Positions 20,296 through 32,800 of a stretch of DNA of 64,000 nt are shown in pieces (position 1 is the stretch's first letter; every line of letters begins with the position of its first letter). The notes under the pieces were generated by a model, which did not search any database, was not told where the DNA came from, and saw only the letters and a program-made list of their open reading frames with translations. The stretch is from the NCBI GenBank assembly GCA_949825045.1, contig OX463821.1, forward strand, positions 35,298,486 to 35,362,485, in the 5' to 3' direction. This DNA comes from Argyresthia goedartella. Its lineage: Eukaryota > Arthropoda > Insecta > Lepidoptera > Argyresthiidae. Made by a program: the position numbers and the translations under genes.

Positions 20296-21708
20296 CTTAT
20301 ATATTCAATAAATGTGTTGACGATGGGGCTTTTCCAGACCTCATGAAACACAGTAAACTGATACCTCTGTTCAAATCGGGAGATAAGGGTGATCCTTCAA
20401 TACCAATATCTGTTCTTCCAACACTAAGTAAAATATTTGATTAGATTATTACTCAATCAAATGCTCTCACACTTCAACCATACAAAAAAACTCCACGCCA
20501 AACAATACGGTTTCACTAGGGGTAAATCGACTACGGATGCAGGTATTACCCTTATATCTCATATTTATTTTGCATGGGAGGCCGCACAGGATGCTATTGG
20601 AGTTTTTTGTGACATGTCGAAGGCGTTTGATTGTGTTGATCATAATACGCTGTTAATTAAATTAAATCATTATGGAGTTCGAAAAAAAGCGTTGGATCTA
20701 CTAAGATCATACCAAAGCTATTGCTTCGGTATGATCTTGATGATCTTTTGAATTATATTTAATTCAAAAGGTAGAAGTTAACGGCGTTCCACAAGGTTCC
20801 ATATTAGGTCCTTTCTTGTTCGTAGTATATATTAAAGATCTGCCTTTCATGGTGAAGAAATTAATTGACATAGTGTTATTTGCTGATGATACTTCAATGG
20901 TCTTCACAATTGAAAGACAAAAAGCGGATTTTGATGATGTTAACGGTGTATTGTCTTTTACCTTGAATTGGTTCACAGTTGATAATTTATTGTTAAACGC
21001 TGGTAAAACCTAGTGTATCAAATTCTCACTTCCAAATGTCAGGCAAGTTGAGACCAGTTTAGTGTTAGAGAACAGCACGTTAGAATTAGTAAATGATATG
21101 AAGTTTCTTGGAATAACCATTGATAGCAAATTGCATTGGGGATCCCACATAGATAAATTGGCTGGTAAATTAAGTTCTGTGGCTTACGCTGTTAGGAACA
21201 TCAAACAAAGCACGGATGTGGCTACATCTAGGCTAGTATAGTTTAGTTACTTTCATAGTGTGATGTCCTATGGTATCTTGTTGTGGGGGAAAGCAGCGGA
21301 TATTCAAACTATTTTTATTTTACAGAAAAGAGCTATTCGAGCAATTTCTAATTTAAAACGAACAGACTCCGAGAGCTTTTTAAAGAAATTGACGTACTAA
21401 CAGTAGCTAGTCTATTTATTTTCGAAAATATAATGTATTTACGCAAGAACCCTACAACATTTTCCAAACATAGCGATAGCTGTAATGTTAACCTAAGAAA
21501 TAATCACAGACTGTGTGCGCCCCGATTTAGACTCGCGAAGGTTAGCAATTCTTTCAAGGGTCAGTGTATTCTCTACTATAATAAGATACCTCTGGAGATT
21601 TTGAAATTGCCATTTGAGCAATTTAAAAAGCATGTTAAAGCGACTTTGTCAAAAAAGGGATATTACAATGTTCAAGATTACTTAAATGACAGGACTGTAT
21701 GGGGTTAA
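20238..21708 (+). pseudogene. LINE-2 reverse transcriptase, copy A
   Basis: RT blocks in order across several frames: IPLFKSGDKGDPS, ISVLPTLSKIFD, QYGFTRGKSTTDAG, the first aspartate in [22 protein letters not shown] and the catalytic FADD at 20879-20890. Then come LNAGKT, KFLGITIDSKL and a C-terminal region ending in YYNVQDYLNDRTVWG (stop at 21706-21708). Lesions include a 6-bp deletion near 20401 relative to copy B, a frameshift near 20440 shared with B, an 18-bp insertion near 20726-20743, and stops at 21013 and 21241. Confidence 0.87.
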
Positions 21709-21957
21709 TCTAGCTCAACACAGACCTAGCTGTTAATAATTTTGTAATTATTTATTCCTGTTTATTAATCATAATAATTATTTTTTTCATATTTGTAATA
21801 GTTAAGCACAACCTATTTTTAAAAGAGATCTAAAAATCAATCTGTGGGAGATTCGACGCCCCTCTTCTCCGACAGTGGTCCAATGTAGAGAAGAGGCAAA
21901 ATTGACGTTTGCTAAGTATATGTAAATATCTACAGTAATAAAGTACTTTGACTTTGA

Positions 21958-22040
21958 TACACATACTTATATAGATAAATATTATACTTACCCTTGGCTT
22001 CGTAGGCAGGGTCACTGCCGACTCGGCCATTCGGGCCGCA
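21958..22040 (-). repeat. SINE-A, head part with internal deletion
   Basis: Continues the SINE interrupted by LINE-2 copy A. Compared with 25278-25440 it lacks about 80 bp, including the B box, so its polymerase III promoter is gone. Confidence 0.85.
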
Positions 22041-23645
22041 ATTAAAGCTAGTTTGGGGAAGAAAAGACCTTTGCAACGCTGTTCGCTCGTTCATTACAGA
22101 ATCGTTCTGCGGTCAGTACAGAGCACACAGGCCCTCATCACGTGAGTGTGGTCAGATGAATACACCGTATTACACAGGATGCTATGGAAACATGTAGACA
22201 AATTGCGGAGAGGTATTTATTAATTTCCACGCCTACCGAACGGCGTGGAATCCTGAGGGGGTGGGGTTTTGCCAGCACGTGAGAGAAAAGTGAGTTGAAT
22301 GATTGTTACTGACCTTGTCGTCGCAGACCGAAGATCGAAAGCTCGATTCGAGACAGGAATGCGGGATAGGAGACAGTTTTGGGATAGGAGAGGAACCGAA
22401 CCTTGCCGTCGCTGCCCGGCGCTGTCGCCGGCGTGCTGCCTGCCGACACGTGGAGTTGCCGCTACCGACACGACGATGTCCAACCAACACGGATCACTTG
22501 ACCGCTGACGCGAATCTACTTATTTCCCGACGATGTAGATGATTAACACTCCGACCAGGCCCGACACCTGTATTTGGTAATTAGTACACCGAAAGACCAT
22601 CAATGGCACGATGCCTGAGCAGACATGTTTGTTCTCCCGACGAGAAAAGGATAAAGATAACCTCCAATTTTTTCCTCTCGTTGGTACGAATGACAGCTGC
22701 GGTCCGTTTCCGCTTAGTGATGTCCCGATTACTCGCGGTCGATCCGCGCAACAAAAAACCGGTGCGTTCCGAAGCATAAATATTAAACAGGTATCTTCTG
22801 TAAACTACTTTTCCTAATAACAGGACACGAGGATTATTCTTTCTTCCACCCAGCTGGGCTTCGAACCCGGTACTTCTCACTTATATGAGGCAGAATCTCT
22901 GATCCCAATGTTTGGATCCATGTTGCAAATATGTAGTTAAAACGTATCACGTGATCACTTGCACGTTCACTGCGTTACTAGGTCGATAGACCTAGTGCGA
23001 CTGCTTTCGTTCAGTGTGGGTGCAAAATGTGGTGTACTCTCTCTTATTTTATTTTCTAGAGATGAAAGAGATACATATTGGTTTTAGTTTGTGACTACAA
23101 AGAGGACTATAAACAGTTATAAAAACTTGACTGGGTGTTTCGACTTATTAACGTGCTGGAAGATACAAAAAAAAATATTGCGTTTAATAGGTCTAACCCC
23201 TTAAGACCTAGTAGCGTAACAGGTCTTTCAACCCTGCCCTGCACTGACATTACTACTACTTGACATTAGTGATGTGCGCGTTAGCGAATGTTCGCGCGTG
23301 TCTTTTGTAATTTGATTGATTTTATTATTCCCAAGATGATCTGGGGGCACGGTAGTGCCCCCGCCAAGACGTGCAATGGAAGCGCATTGGCACTACCTAC
23401 CTTTTATCGAAGCGCTTGGGATTGGATTACAGTTAAACACAATTCTTGGGATACGATGTCAGTAGTAGGTTTAATAAACGTAGAAAGTTTTAATAGCATA
23501 GCTCACATACTTTAGATTTTTATTGAATTATTATGAAAATACCCCGATGTCGTCACTGACTCACTGATGATCATCAAAATTCTTAGGGTACTTCCTCATG
23601 TCCTAGAAAACTGAAATTTGGTATATAAGCTAGTATTAGTATAAG
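22041..23645. repeat. Duplicated block, copy A tail
   Basis: Matches 25441-26465 and 38521-39535 at high identity, apart from the 572-bp insertion at 22217-22788. It holds a SINE-like head on the minus strand (B-box-like GGTTCGAAGCC at about 22862-22872) and otherwise unrecognised sequence. The short open frame 23288-23515, repeated in the other copies, has no family features. Homology ends at 23645, where LINE-2 copy B begins. Confidence 0.85.
22217..22788. mobile_element. Unclassified 572-bp insertion with 6-bp target duplication
   Basis: Present only in copy A. B and C show the uninterrupted site GAGAGGTATCTTCTG. AGGTAT is duplicated at 22211-22216 and 22789-22794. The insert starts TTATTAATTTCC, has a 9-bp-stem hairpin at 22225-22250 (TTCCACGCC/GGCGTGGAA), a CpG-rich middle and ends AATATTAAAC. 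No terminal inverted repeat, TG...CA end or convincing protein is seen. It could be a solo LTR of an unusual family or a short nonautonomous element. Confidence 0.8.
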
Positions 23646-23650
23646 TATTA

Positions 23651-23672
23651 GTATCAGTTTATAAACTGATAC
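23651..23672. repeat. 22-bp perfect palindrome at duplication junction
   Basis: GTATCAGTTTA followed by its exact reverse complement. The right arm belongs to LINE-2 (matching copy A near 20356). The left arm occurs only here. Confidence 0.95.
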
Positions 23673-25277
23673 CTCTGTTCAAATCGGGAGATAAGGGTGA
23701 TCCTTCAAATTTCAGACCAATATCTGTTCTTCCAACACTAAGTAAAATATTTGATTAGATTATTACTCAATCCAATGCTCTGACACTTCAACCGTACAAA
23801 ACAACTCCACGCCAAACAATACGGTTTCACTAGGGGTAAATCAACTACGGATGCAGGTATTACCCTTATATCTCATATTTATTCTGCATGGGAGGCCGCA
23901 CTGGATGCTATCGGAGTTTTTTGCGACCTGTCGAAGGCGTTTGATTGTGTTGATCATAATACGCTATTAATTAAATTAAATCATTACGGAGTTCGAAATA
24001 AAGCGTTGGATCTACTAAGATCATACCAAAGCAATATAATTCAAAAGGCAGAAGTTAACGGGTTAAATCTGATGGATCGGGTGAAAAATTGGCGTTCCAC
24101 AAGGTTCCATATTAGGTCCTTTCTTGTTCCTGGTATATATTAACGATCTGCCTTTCATGGTGGAGAAATTAATTGACATAGTGTTATTTGCTGATGATAC
24201 TTCAATGGTCTTCAAAATTGAAAGACAAAAAGCAGATTTTGATGATGTTAATGGTGTATTGTCTTTAACCTTGAATTGGTTCACAGTTAATAATTTATTG
24301 TTAAACGCTGGTAAAACCTAGTGTATCAAATTCTCACTTCCAAATGTCAGGCAAGTTGAGACCAGTTTAGTGTTAGACAACAGCACGTTAGAATTAGTAA
24401 ATGATACGAAGTTTCTTGGAATAACCATTGATAGCAAATTGCAGTGGGGACCCCACATAGATATATTGGCTGGTAAATTAAGTTCTGTGGCTTACGCTGT
24501 TAGGAACATCAGACAAAGCACGGATGTGGCTACATCTAGGCTACTATATTTTAGTTACTTTCATAGTGTGACGTCCTATGGTATCTTGTTGTGGGGGAAA
24601 GCATTGGATATTCAAACAATTTTTATTTTACAGAAAAGGGCTATTCGAGCAATTTATAATTTAAAACGAACAGACTCCTTAAGAGAGCTTTTTAAAGAAA
24701 TTTACATACTAACAGTAGCTAGTCAATTTATTTTCGAAAATATAATGTATTAACGCAAGAACCCTACAACATTTTCCAAACTTAGCGATAGCTGAAATGT
24801 TAAGCTAAGAAATAATCACAGACTGTGTGCGCCCCGATTTAGACTCGCGAAGGTTAGCAATTCTTTCAAGGGTCACTGTATTCTCTACTATAATAAGATA
24901 ACTCTGGAGATTTTGAAATTGCCATTTGAGCAATTTAAAAAGCATGTTAAAGCGACTTTGTCGAAAAAGTGATATTACAATGTTCAAGATTACTTAAATG
25001 ACAGGACTGTATGTGGTTAATCTGGCTCAACACAGACCTTGCTGTTAATAGTTTTGTAATTATTTATTCCTGCTTATTAATCATAAAAATAAAAAAAACA
25101 TATTTGTATTAGTTAAGCACAACCTATTTTTAAAAGAGATCTAAAAATCAATCTGTGGGAGTTTCTACGCCCTCCTTCTCCCACAGTGGTCCAATGTAGA
25201 GAAGAGGCAAAATTGACGTTTGCTAAGTAGGATATGTCAATATCTACAGTAACAAAGAACTTTGACTTTGACTTTGA
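23660..25277 (+). mobile_element. LINE-2 copy B, 5'-truncated
   Basis: Starts inside the RT (CTGATACCTCTGTTC) and runs to the TTTGAC tail. It is nearly identical to copy A, but with intact FRPISVLP coding and an extra 31-bp segment around 24062-24090. RT motifs include DLSKAFDCVD, FADDT and LGITIDSKLQWG. Stops occur at 24319-24321 and 24751-24753 and later. The open frame 24370-24753 is the longest remnant. It is followed by the same SINE-A junction as A and C, so it was copied as part of a block, not by independent insertion. Confidence 0.87.
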
Positions 25278-25440
25278 TACACATACTTATATAGATAAAT
25301 ATTATACTTAGATAAACAACCATGACTAGGGTACAAACATCCGTTCTCATCAAACAAATATCTGCCCCCACCGGGACTCGAATCTGGGACCCTTGGCTTC
25401 GTAGGCAGGGTCACTGCCGACTCGGCCATTCGGGCCGCAA
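25278..25440 (-). mobile_element. SINE-A copy in block B
   Basis: Head and part of the body, with both polymerase III boxes visible on the minus strand. The tail is absent because the LINE junction cuts the element. Confidence 0.85.
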
Positions 25441-27629
25441 CTAAAGCTAGTTTGGGGAAGAAAAGACCTTTGCAACGCTGTTCGCTCGTTCATTACAGAA
25501 TCGTTCTGCGGTCAGTACAGAGCACACAGGCCCTCATCACGCGAGTGTGGTCAGATGAATACACCGTATTACACAGGATGCTATGGAAACATGTAGACAA
25601 ATTTCGGAGAGGTATCTTCTGTAAACTACTTTTCCTAATAACAGGACACGAGGATTATTCTTTCTTCCACCCAGCTGGGCTTCGAACCCGGTACTACTCA
25701 CTTATATGAGGCAGAATCTCTGATCCCAATGTTTGGATCCATGTTGCAAATATGTAGTTAAAACGTACTGATCACTTGCACGTTCACTGCGTTTCTAGGT
25801 CGATAGACCTAGTGCGACCGCTTTCGTTCAGTGTGGGTGCAAAATGTGGTGTACTCTCTCTTGTTTTATTTTCTAGAGATGAAAGAGATACATATTGGTT
25901 TTAGTTTGTGACTACAAAGAGGACTATAAACAGTTATAAAAACTTGACTGGGTGTTTCGACTTATTAACGTGCTGGAAGATACAAAAAAAAAATTTGCGT
26001 TTAATAGGTCTAACCCCTTAAGACCTAGTAGCGTAGGAGGTCTTTTAACCCTGCCCTGCACTGACATTACTACCTGCTATTTTACTTGACATTAGTGATG
26101 TGCGCGTTAGCGAAAGTTCGCGCGTGTCTTTTGTAATTTGATTGACTTTATTATTCCCATGATGATCTGGGGGCACGGTAGTGCCCCCGCCAAGACGTGC
26201 AAGCAAAGCGCAATGGCACTACCTACCTTTTATCGAAGCGCTTGGGATTGGATTACAGTTAAACACAATTCTTGGCATACGATGTCAGTAGTAGGTTTAA
26301 TATACGTAGAAAGTTTTAATAGCATAGCTCACATACTTTAGATTTTTATTGAATTATTATGAAAATACCCCGATGTCGTCACTGACTCACTGATGATCAT
26401 CAAAATTCTTAGGGTACTTCCTCAAGTCCGAAAAAACTGAAATTTGGTATATAAGCTAGTATTCGTACAAAATGAGACATCCGCAAATTTTGATGCTAGT
26501 GGTCTGAAAAATTATTAAGGAACTCCTTGTTATAAATGATGAAATACCTATTTCAGGTTTTTAAGTAAAACGACCCCCACCCTTTAAATTAGGGAGTGGA
26601 TGTTTGTAAACGTTTTTCCCATACAAACAGAAGTTCATGCTAGAGATCTGAAAATTATACAAGTACACACACTTCATATTATAGTAATAAGAACACAAAT
26701 AAGAAAATACGTGTTTCAGGTAGTGAGTGATGGGGCTTTCGTTTCCACAAACATATACTACGAATCGGAAAAAGGCAAAGATAGAGAGTGGGCTATGAAA
26801 AGAGGCACCTCTGATGTGAAAGAAATACAACTCAAAAAAGAAAATGAACAAAATAAAACAGTTGTCTTAGGTAACTTACAAAAAGTAGTGAAATCCCACC
26901 AAAAACAATTTCATGTAAATTTTTGCCAAGACGAGACCACATCGGTCGCACTGTCAAAAAGTTATCAGATCTCGTGTAGAGCCAAGCTTCTAACTCTACC
27001 TGCCCTTACTCTACAAGCCCTAACTTTGCAAACTCTACACCTAGTCGAAATATGTGGCTTTGCCGTTTCCCTCACATGAGGCGTCAGGAGAAAAATTTAT
27101 TCAGTGTTCGTTACTTTTATTTTATACAATATTTGTAGTTAAATGAATGTTGTAAAAACGAAATAGATTTGTTAAGTCGTACCTACAAGAACTATAAACT
27201 TTACTACAAGAACGGATTGTATGAACAAATCTCGCTAATGTAAGAATGGATTGAATGATTGGAAAATGAAAAAAATAGGTTATAGTAAAAATGTATGTCG
27301 TTAAAATGAAATGTTATGTATTCCCGGATTTCCTGCATCGCGAGATTTATTTAAAAAAATAATAATCTCGCGATGCACGAAAACATAAACTAAAATAAAA
27401 TAAACTAAAACTAACATAAAATAATAATATAAGAAGCGACTTCCATAATTTTATAGCCAAAATTAAGTTTAGGTAAATATGCATCCGTATATCCCATTCA
27501 ATATTTTTAGTGAAGCTATGTTTGTTGTAGTCAAATTAACGTACATGATATTTTCACAAATATTTTGACACGGTACAGTCATAGTACTAATTCCTTTGAA
27601 CAGTTCCCTCAGGGTATCACGACTGTGGA
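25441..27629. other. Duplicated sequence without a supported gene
   Basis: Contains a B-box-like SINE head on the minus strand at about 25670-25720. The frame 26600-27079 (159 codons) is broken in copy C and lacks family features, so I do not call it a gene. A 13-bp-stem hairpin lies at 27335-27376. Confidence 0.5.
27335..27376. repeat. Hairpin, 13-bp perfect stem
   Basis: GCATCGCGAGATT and AATCTCGCGATGC around a 16-base AT loop. In copy C (about 40390) only the left arm survives. Confidence 0.9.
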
Positions 27630-27680
27630 GGTTCTAATTACTCTAATAGCACTTCAAGGGCTGTTAGAGTAATTATAACC
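27630..27680. repeat. Hairpin, 21-bp stem with two mismatches
   Basis: The GGTTCTAATTACTCTAATAGC arm pairs with 27660-27680. The same structure is in copy C at about 40686-40736. Confidence 0.85.
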
Positions 27681-27684
27681 ATAT

Positions 27685-28057
27685 CCATAGGGTAAAACGG
27701 GACCCTATTACTAAGACTCCGATGTCCGTCTGTCTGTCTGTTCGTCTGTCACCAGGCCGTGAACTCATGAACCGTGATAATTAGGCAGTTGAAAATTTTC
27801 ATAGATGATGTATTTCCGTTGCCACTATAACAACAAATACTAAAGAACAGAATAAAATATTTTATGTATCTGTAAACCACATACAAACTTATGAATGCAC
27901 CTGTTTACGTATATGAAGTGTGAAAGTAACCAATAATTTTTTAAACAACATTTTGCTTTGTTAAATCCAAACTATTCACTCCACACCTTCCCTATCATTG
28001 TACGGTGGTACGGAACCCTTCGTGGGCTAGATAGACTCGCACTTGACCGGTTTTTTG
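27685..28057 (+). repeat. TCCGTC-repeat family copy in block B
   Basis: A shorter version of 12428-12832 with GTCCGTCTGTCTGTCTG in place of the longer TCCG run. The end CGCACTTGACCGG plus T run is conserved. Confidence 0.8.
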
Positions 28058-28825
28058 TAGAACATTTGTTTATGTTTATGTGAGTTTTCCTATCACTAGA
28101 GATTTTCCATATATGGGCCTTATTTTTGTGCGATTCTACTTGTAAACGAATAATCGAACCCTTATTGCACAGAATGTACTTGTTTATTTTTAAATGATTT
28201 CCCTCTTCGCCCCACAATTTTTTACATTTAAAACAACCCTACTGCAAGGTCCTTGCATCTCATAACGCACGTGACTATAATGAAACGGGCGCTTCAACTT
28301 CGTAATGCACTACCGAAAAGAACAAAGATTTTGACCCTCCAATGAGCGTGTCAAAACGCGACTACCTACTTATTTCTGATACACCCTGTTTAAGTACTTC
28401 TATTGCTATACCGCATGAGGTAAGTTTGCAGGCGCACAATGCCTCCCGAATACCCTCCGAGGTTGACAAAGGGCACAGACCTTGCTAGCCCTATCCCCCT
28501 GTAAGCCCTGTAGGTATTTGTATGTAACCGACTATTTGACTTGGCTTGCGAGTACGTGGAAGGCGGTTTCTAATTGCCACTAAAGAAGTTTTGGGCTAAA
28601 GGTTGTGAATTTTCGAACTACAAGTTCTTCTCGAAATGTAGTGTAAGTAGATAAACAAGTGTAAAGTCCAGAAGGTGAGACCTTAGAAATGCGTTTGTGC
28701 ATGTGTTTCCGTCCATATATGGCTTCGAACAAGTGTGAGACGTGTATAAATAAGTTTCGTCCGTGAAGAATACTCTTGTCCAGAAGCCCATTGATCGGCC
28801 CTGTGCACGCACACAACGCAATTCT
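28058..28825. other. Duplicated sequence, no gene seen
   Basis: Unrecognised, moderately GC-mixed sequence shared with copy C. The short minus-strand frames at 28580-28821 differ between copies and show no conserved domain. Confidence 0.5.
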
Positions 28826-29062
28826 TATTTTTTTAATTTATTTATTTGGGAATCCAACACAATATACAAAATACTTCTTAGGTTATGCATCTACGTTATC
28901 TATATCTAGTTGTACATCGCAATTATAGGCTAACACAGCATGCTACACACGTATTCTATTAAAAATAAAATATTGTATTATACACTAGAAAATCTCTAAA
29001 TTCTAATTATTGTTATTTTTATTAAATTCATTATCAATTTGCAAAACTTTAATGCACTTCAT
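28826..29062 (-). mobile_element. LINE 3'-end insertion, block B only
   Basis: Copy C reads straight through this site (about 41878-41890). The inserted 237 bp is AT-rich, with an A-rich tail reading on the minus strand (plus-strand TTATTTTTTTAATTTATTT at the left). That suggests a short truncated LINE or SINE 3' end. Family unknown. Confidence 0.5.
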
Positions 29063-29082
29063 TTTCTTGCCTGTACTTATAT

Positions 29083-29310
29083 GACGACCTCTGTAGATTT
29101 GTGGTTCGAGGCACCGCTTCCGAAGCGAGAGGTCCTGGGTTCCAATCCCAGCTGGGGAGGAAGACAAACAAAAAATAAATCCCCAGGTCTTGGAGGTGCG
29201 CGTGTGTGTGACGTCGCTGTTTCTGGTTCCCACGATACAGGGTATCCTAGTGTGGGGCCAGAAGCAATGTATATGCCTGTCCATGATTGTTTATCTTCAT
29301 CTACCTAAGA
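29083..29310 (+). mobile_element. SINE-B, plus-strand copy in block B
   Basis: A tRNA-like head (GACGACCTCTGTAG start, GGTTCCAATCC B box) and a body with GTGTGTGACGTCGCTGTTTC and CCTAGTGTGGGGCCAGAAGC. The copy in block C is at 41909-42135, and inverted copies lie at 33450-33659 and 46350-46530. Confidence 0.8.
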
Positions 29311-32300
29311 CATGCATTACATACAGTCTGACCTAGCCTTTCTACTCAAGCCTTAACATGTAACATGTCTGATATTCAGCAATGTATAACTGGTTTGTGT
29401 TGTGTGTGCTGCTGCAAAGTATGTATTTTTTCTTTAAATTATTTTTTTGAAACTATTTGGTTAATGTTCTAACTTTCTATATATGTACTACTGTTGTTTT
29501 TTGTTATTTCCCATATTATGTGGCGTATGCATGTTTTTCATCCCATATCGATAAACAAATGTTCTCGTATTCTTGAGAGCCGGCTGTAAACCAGCGCTGA
29601 AATTGAGACCCGTCTTAGTTCAGCACTGCTGAGCCGGTACTTATTAAAAACATTCCTATGTAACATCATATATTCGTGTTACTATGTTCTTGTTAATACA
29701 GTCTATTCTATAATATTCTAAAGATCTGGTCTCGCGTCTCTGTCTACGTTGCGTCGTCGCACATGATACGGGTATTTGGGAAATCTATACTGGTCATGAT
29801 GATTTTTTGATTTAGGTGGGTTTTGAACTTACATGATACAAGGAAAGGGCATAAAGTCGTTGTTTTTATACTTGTGCTAAGTAGTAAGCAAACACAGTTC
29901 ACGAAATTCCGAATACCACAATAATTTATACACTAGGACACTCAAGCTGTTGCTTCTTTATTTTGAGATACGTTTAGTTTTTTTGTTTGAGATTCGAAAC
30001 GTCTTCTTTTCCATCTTGTTCCTAGACAACTGGGCCGTTTCATACCCTGCATTGTGTACGATCCCCAAAGGATTGGGTACAGTGATAATATTTTCCGTCA
30101 CTGTGGGCAAGTCTGCAGCGCCACTTAGGGGGTAGTACAGTTACTTTCGATTCGAGACTGGGCACGATGTTGTTCAGATTGTCTTTTGGAATGCTGCATA
30201 TATTAAGTGAAGTCACATCGAACCAGATTTTGTCAGGCTAAACATTGTGTAGGATCGTTAATTTCCATGCTGTTTACGAGCTCTTATGCCATAGGAATAG
30301 ATTGAGCTCTTGAGGAATCAGTGAGGTTAGCGTTATCCGGCTTTTTCAACTCCATATTGTGGTGAACAGTCCGACTTCTTGCTGCCCTCCTTGATTTCGT
30401 TGTGCATTTTCTCCAGATGTTGCACAACGAATCTGTCAACCCACATCGCAATTTCACCCCTACACGACATTTCAAATCTGCATTAGGATTCGACTGCAGT
30501 GGAGGTGGCGGTCACTGACACTTCAGAAAATATAAAGGTACCATGATTGCGGTCCATAGAGATATGTATGGAAGGAGGTACCTCTTTAAGCTTTTGGTGA
30601 CATCGAAGATTTAGCAGGCGTTGATTGTTAAACCTTCTGACGACTGAGACGAAAAATGAAAGAGTTCTCGCTCTCGCCCAACAACATGATTTGAAACGAA
30701 GTTTATTTTTTTGACCGTTCAAACTTTCTCATAACCATTCTATAAATAAAAGAACTGACAATTTTGTAATTATTTATGTTTCAAGACACCATGTTTTCCT
30801 TCAACCAGTGTTTTGTTATACACATATCATAGGTATCAGAATTTTAAGAAATAATTCTAAAACAAGTTCTTTCACCAGTATTATTTGTACCTTGTTTTGC
30901 CATGTCAACATAAATATTAATATTACTGCTAAATAATACATTAAGCACCTCTGTCATCCTAATTATTATAGGGTAATATGATAATTTAAATGTAAAAATA
31001 CATAGCAGACTGTCTTTAAGAGAAGTTAGCACGATAAAGAATATCTTTTGTCTGACTTAAGTCAGAAATAAATATATTTATTTCAAGTTAAACGTTATTC
31101 TCTTTATATAACTATATTCTGTTGGCCTGTCTTTTTGTAGTTATTGTATTCTTTTGAAGATGGCCTCCTATTTGTAAATACACAAGTTATATTATTTTTT
31201 ACACTAAGTTTGTTCAACGAAACTAAACTGCTAATTAGGTCTTCTGGTAATAATAAACATTCCTCTTATAAACATTCAGACATGATTGATGATGATGGAC
31301 TTGGATGCGAGTTCTGAAGTCTAGTTCTAGTTTGCAGTTTTGATCTATGAAAAACGAAAGAGTTCTTGCTCTAAATATGATTTGAAACTTTTTGGACTTT
31401 CTGACATGATCTGCTAACACTTGAACTTGAGTTCATAACTACTCCTCAAAAATATCAGGAACTAAAACGCAGCTGCAGGCGATAAGAACTTACATTCATT
31501 TTTGATCTGCTGCAAAATGATCTGCTACGGGATGTTAATCCTAATTAACATTTATCATGATTGTCATCACTGCACTATCTGTTTGCCCATATTATCACAT
31601 CACTAAATCTTTCATTGTTATTTCTCTTGCAAGCCGCCGATGTAGTAATTGGCCGTGTTTTCTGTTGTAATCTCAGTTGTCAACGCGGAGTGCGTACTTT
31701 TCATTTTCATAATTGTACCGTGTTCTAATGGCAAGTAAAGTAGTGAAATCAGTAAATTTAGTTTCACGTTGTCAATGTTTTCATTGAAATAATCAACAAC
31801 CATCATCACAGCCCTTTGGAGGGGCGGATGCTGACGGCGACAATTTACCACGTGTACTCGTGGTTGGTGGCCAAACTATCAAACGTCCAATTGCCGCCGA
31901 CGGTCGGGCTGGGTCTGGCTGGCATTAAACCATCAGGTGCAGGAGCGTCAGGTGCAGGGAGAAGGAGAGTTATGCGATTTGAACACTAACGTTATCATGT
32001 GACATAAGTTACTTTATTTAAATTTTATTTAGATAGTTTATATGAAAACATAGTACTAATAGCTAGCTAGTTAAAAGTCATGATGAGTTGAGATGAACAT
32101 TAGTTGATACAAAACCCGATTCTCTAATGAAAAAGCCGCAAGGTTCTAGAGTTTCAAACTCCTCTCGTCTATTTAAATATTTAGTTCGTTGATTCAAGAG
32201 CTTCAAGTTACACGAGCAATGCTGAATGGGTAAGAGCAAAGTTTCGTCGATTGGAGCTTCAGAGCCAATAGCCGAATGCAGAGACTGCAGCTCAAATAAA

Positions 32301-32800
32301 GTGCCGCTTAAATGTCACGCTGTCTTTTCTAAGCTAGAGTCAGTGGCATATCTTTGAGGGCTCGTGAACTTTGAGTTGTTTGCTATGCATCCGGGCACTG
32401 TGAATTGATGTTGTCATAAATATGTATGAGATCTAAAATTCCAATTATCTCGCTAACCTGACACTTTAAATTATATATTTTTGTTTGTTTAAGTGTCCTC
32501 TACCATATCTACCACATTTATTACGCGCCAAAGAAAAACAATGTTAGGGCCGTCTACAACGCCATCTGTTGGATTTTGATAAAAGCCTGCTATGAAAGTA
32601 TTCTATTGATTGGTTTCGATATACACACACGTTTTCACAGCAATCCTCGCAAGCTACACGTACCTGGCTCTCAAAGTATTGAAAGTACTCTCAAAGTACG
32701 ATTAAAATATATAATTGTTGCCTACTTCCTTCAAATATATGAGTTTGAGTTTTATGAGATCTACAGATTTTACACGATCCTCGCATAATTTATACTTTTC
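29311..32800. other. Duplicated sequence with unrecognised short frames
   Basis: 30040-30722 read on the minus strand holds short frames that are largely preserved in copy C (42937-43653). They include one rich in charged residues and one containing LCNIWRKCTTKSRRAARS. They may be remains of a transposon protein, but I do not recognise it. A module of about 120 bp (AAAACGAAAGAGTTCTTGCTC and neighbours) recurs near 30650 and 31340. 31786-32747 is absent from copy C, replaced there by LINE-3. Confidence 0.45.

Larger units (their letters stand above)
18623..21957 (+). mobile_element. LINE-2 copy A, longest copy
   Basis: A plus-strand LINE with endonuclease, RT and a TTTGAC-repeat 3' tail after an AATAAAGTAC signal. 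It sits inside a SINE-A copy, whose halves flank it, with GATA on both sides as a possible short target duplication. Motifs are of the Jockey-superfamily type common in Lepidoptera. Coding is broken by stops and frameshifts. The 5' region before 18850 (frame 18569-18802) is probably the end of ORF1 but is unrecognised. Confidence 0.88.

Noticed and set aside
23288..23515. Frame repeated in blocks A, B and C (also 26138-26341, 39217-39420)
   Set aside because: Conservation follows from recent duplication; start and length vary and no family features are present.
26600..27079. 159-codon frame as a host gene
   Set aside because: The matching region in block C is disrupted, and the frame has no domain, codon or conservation support.
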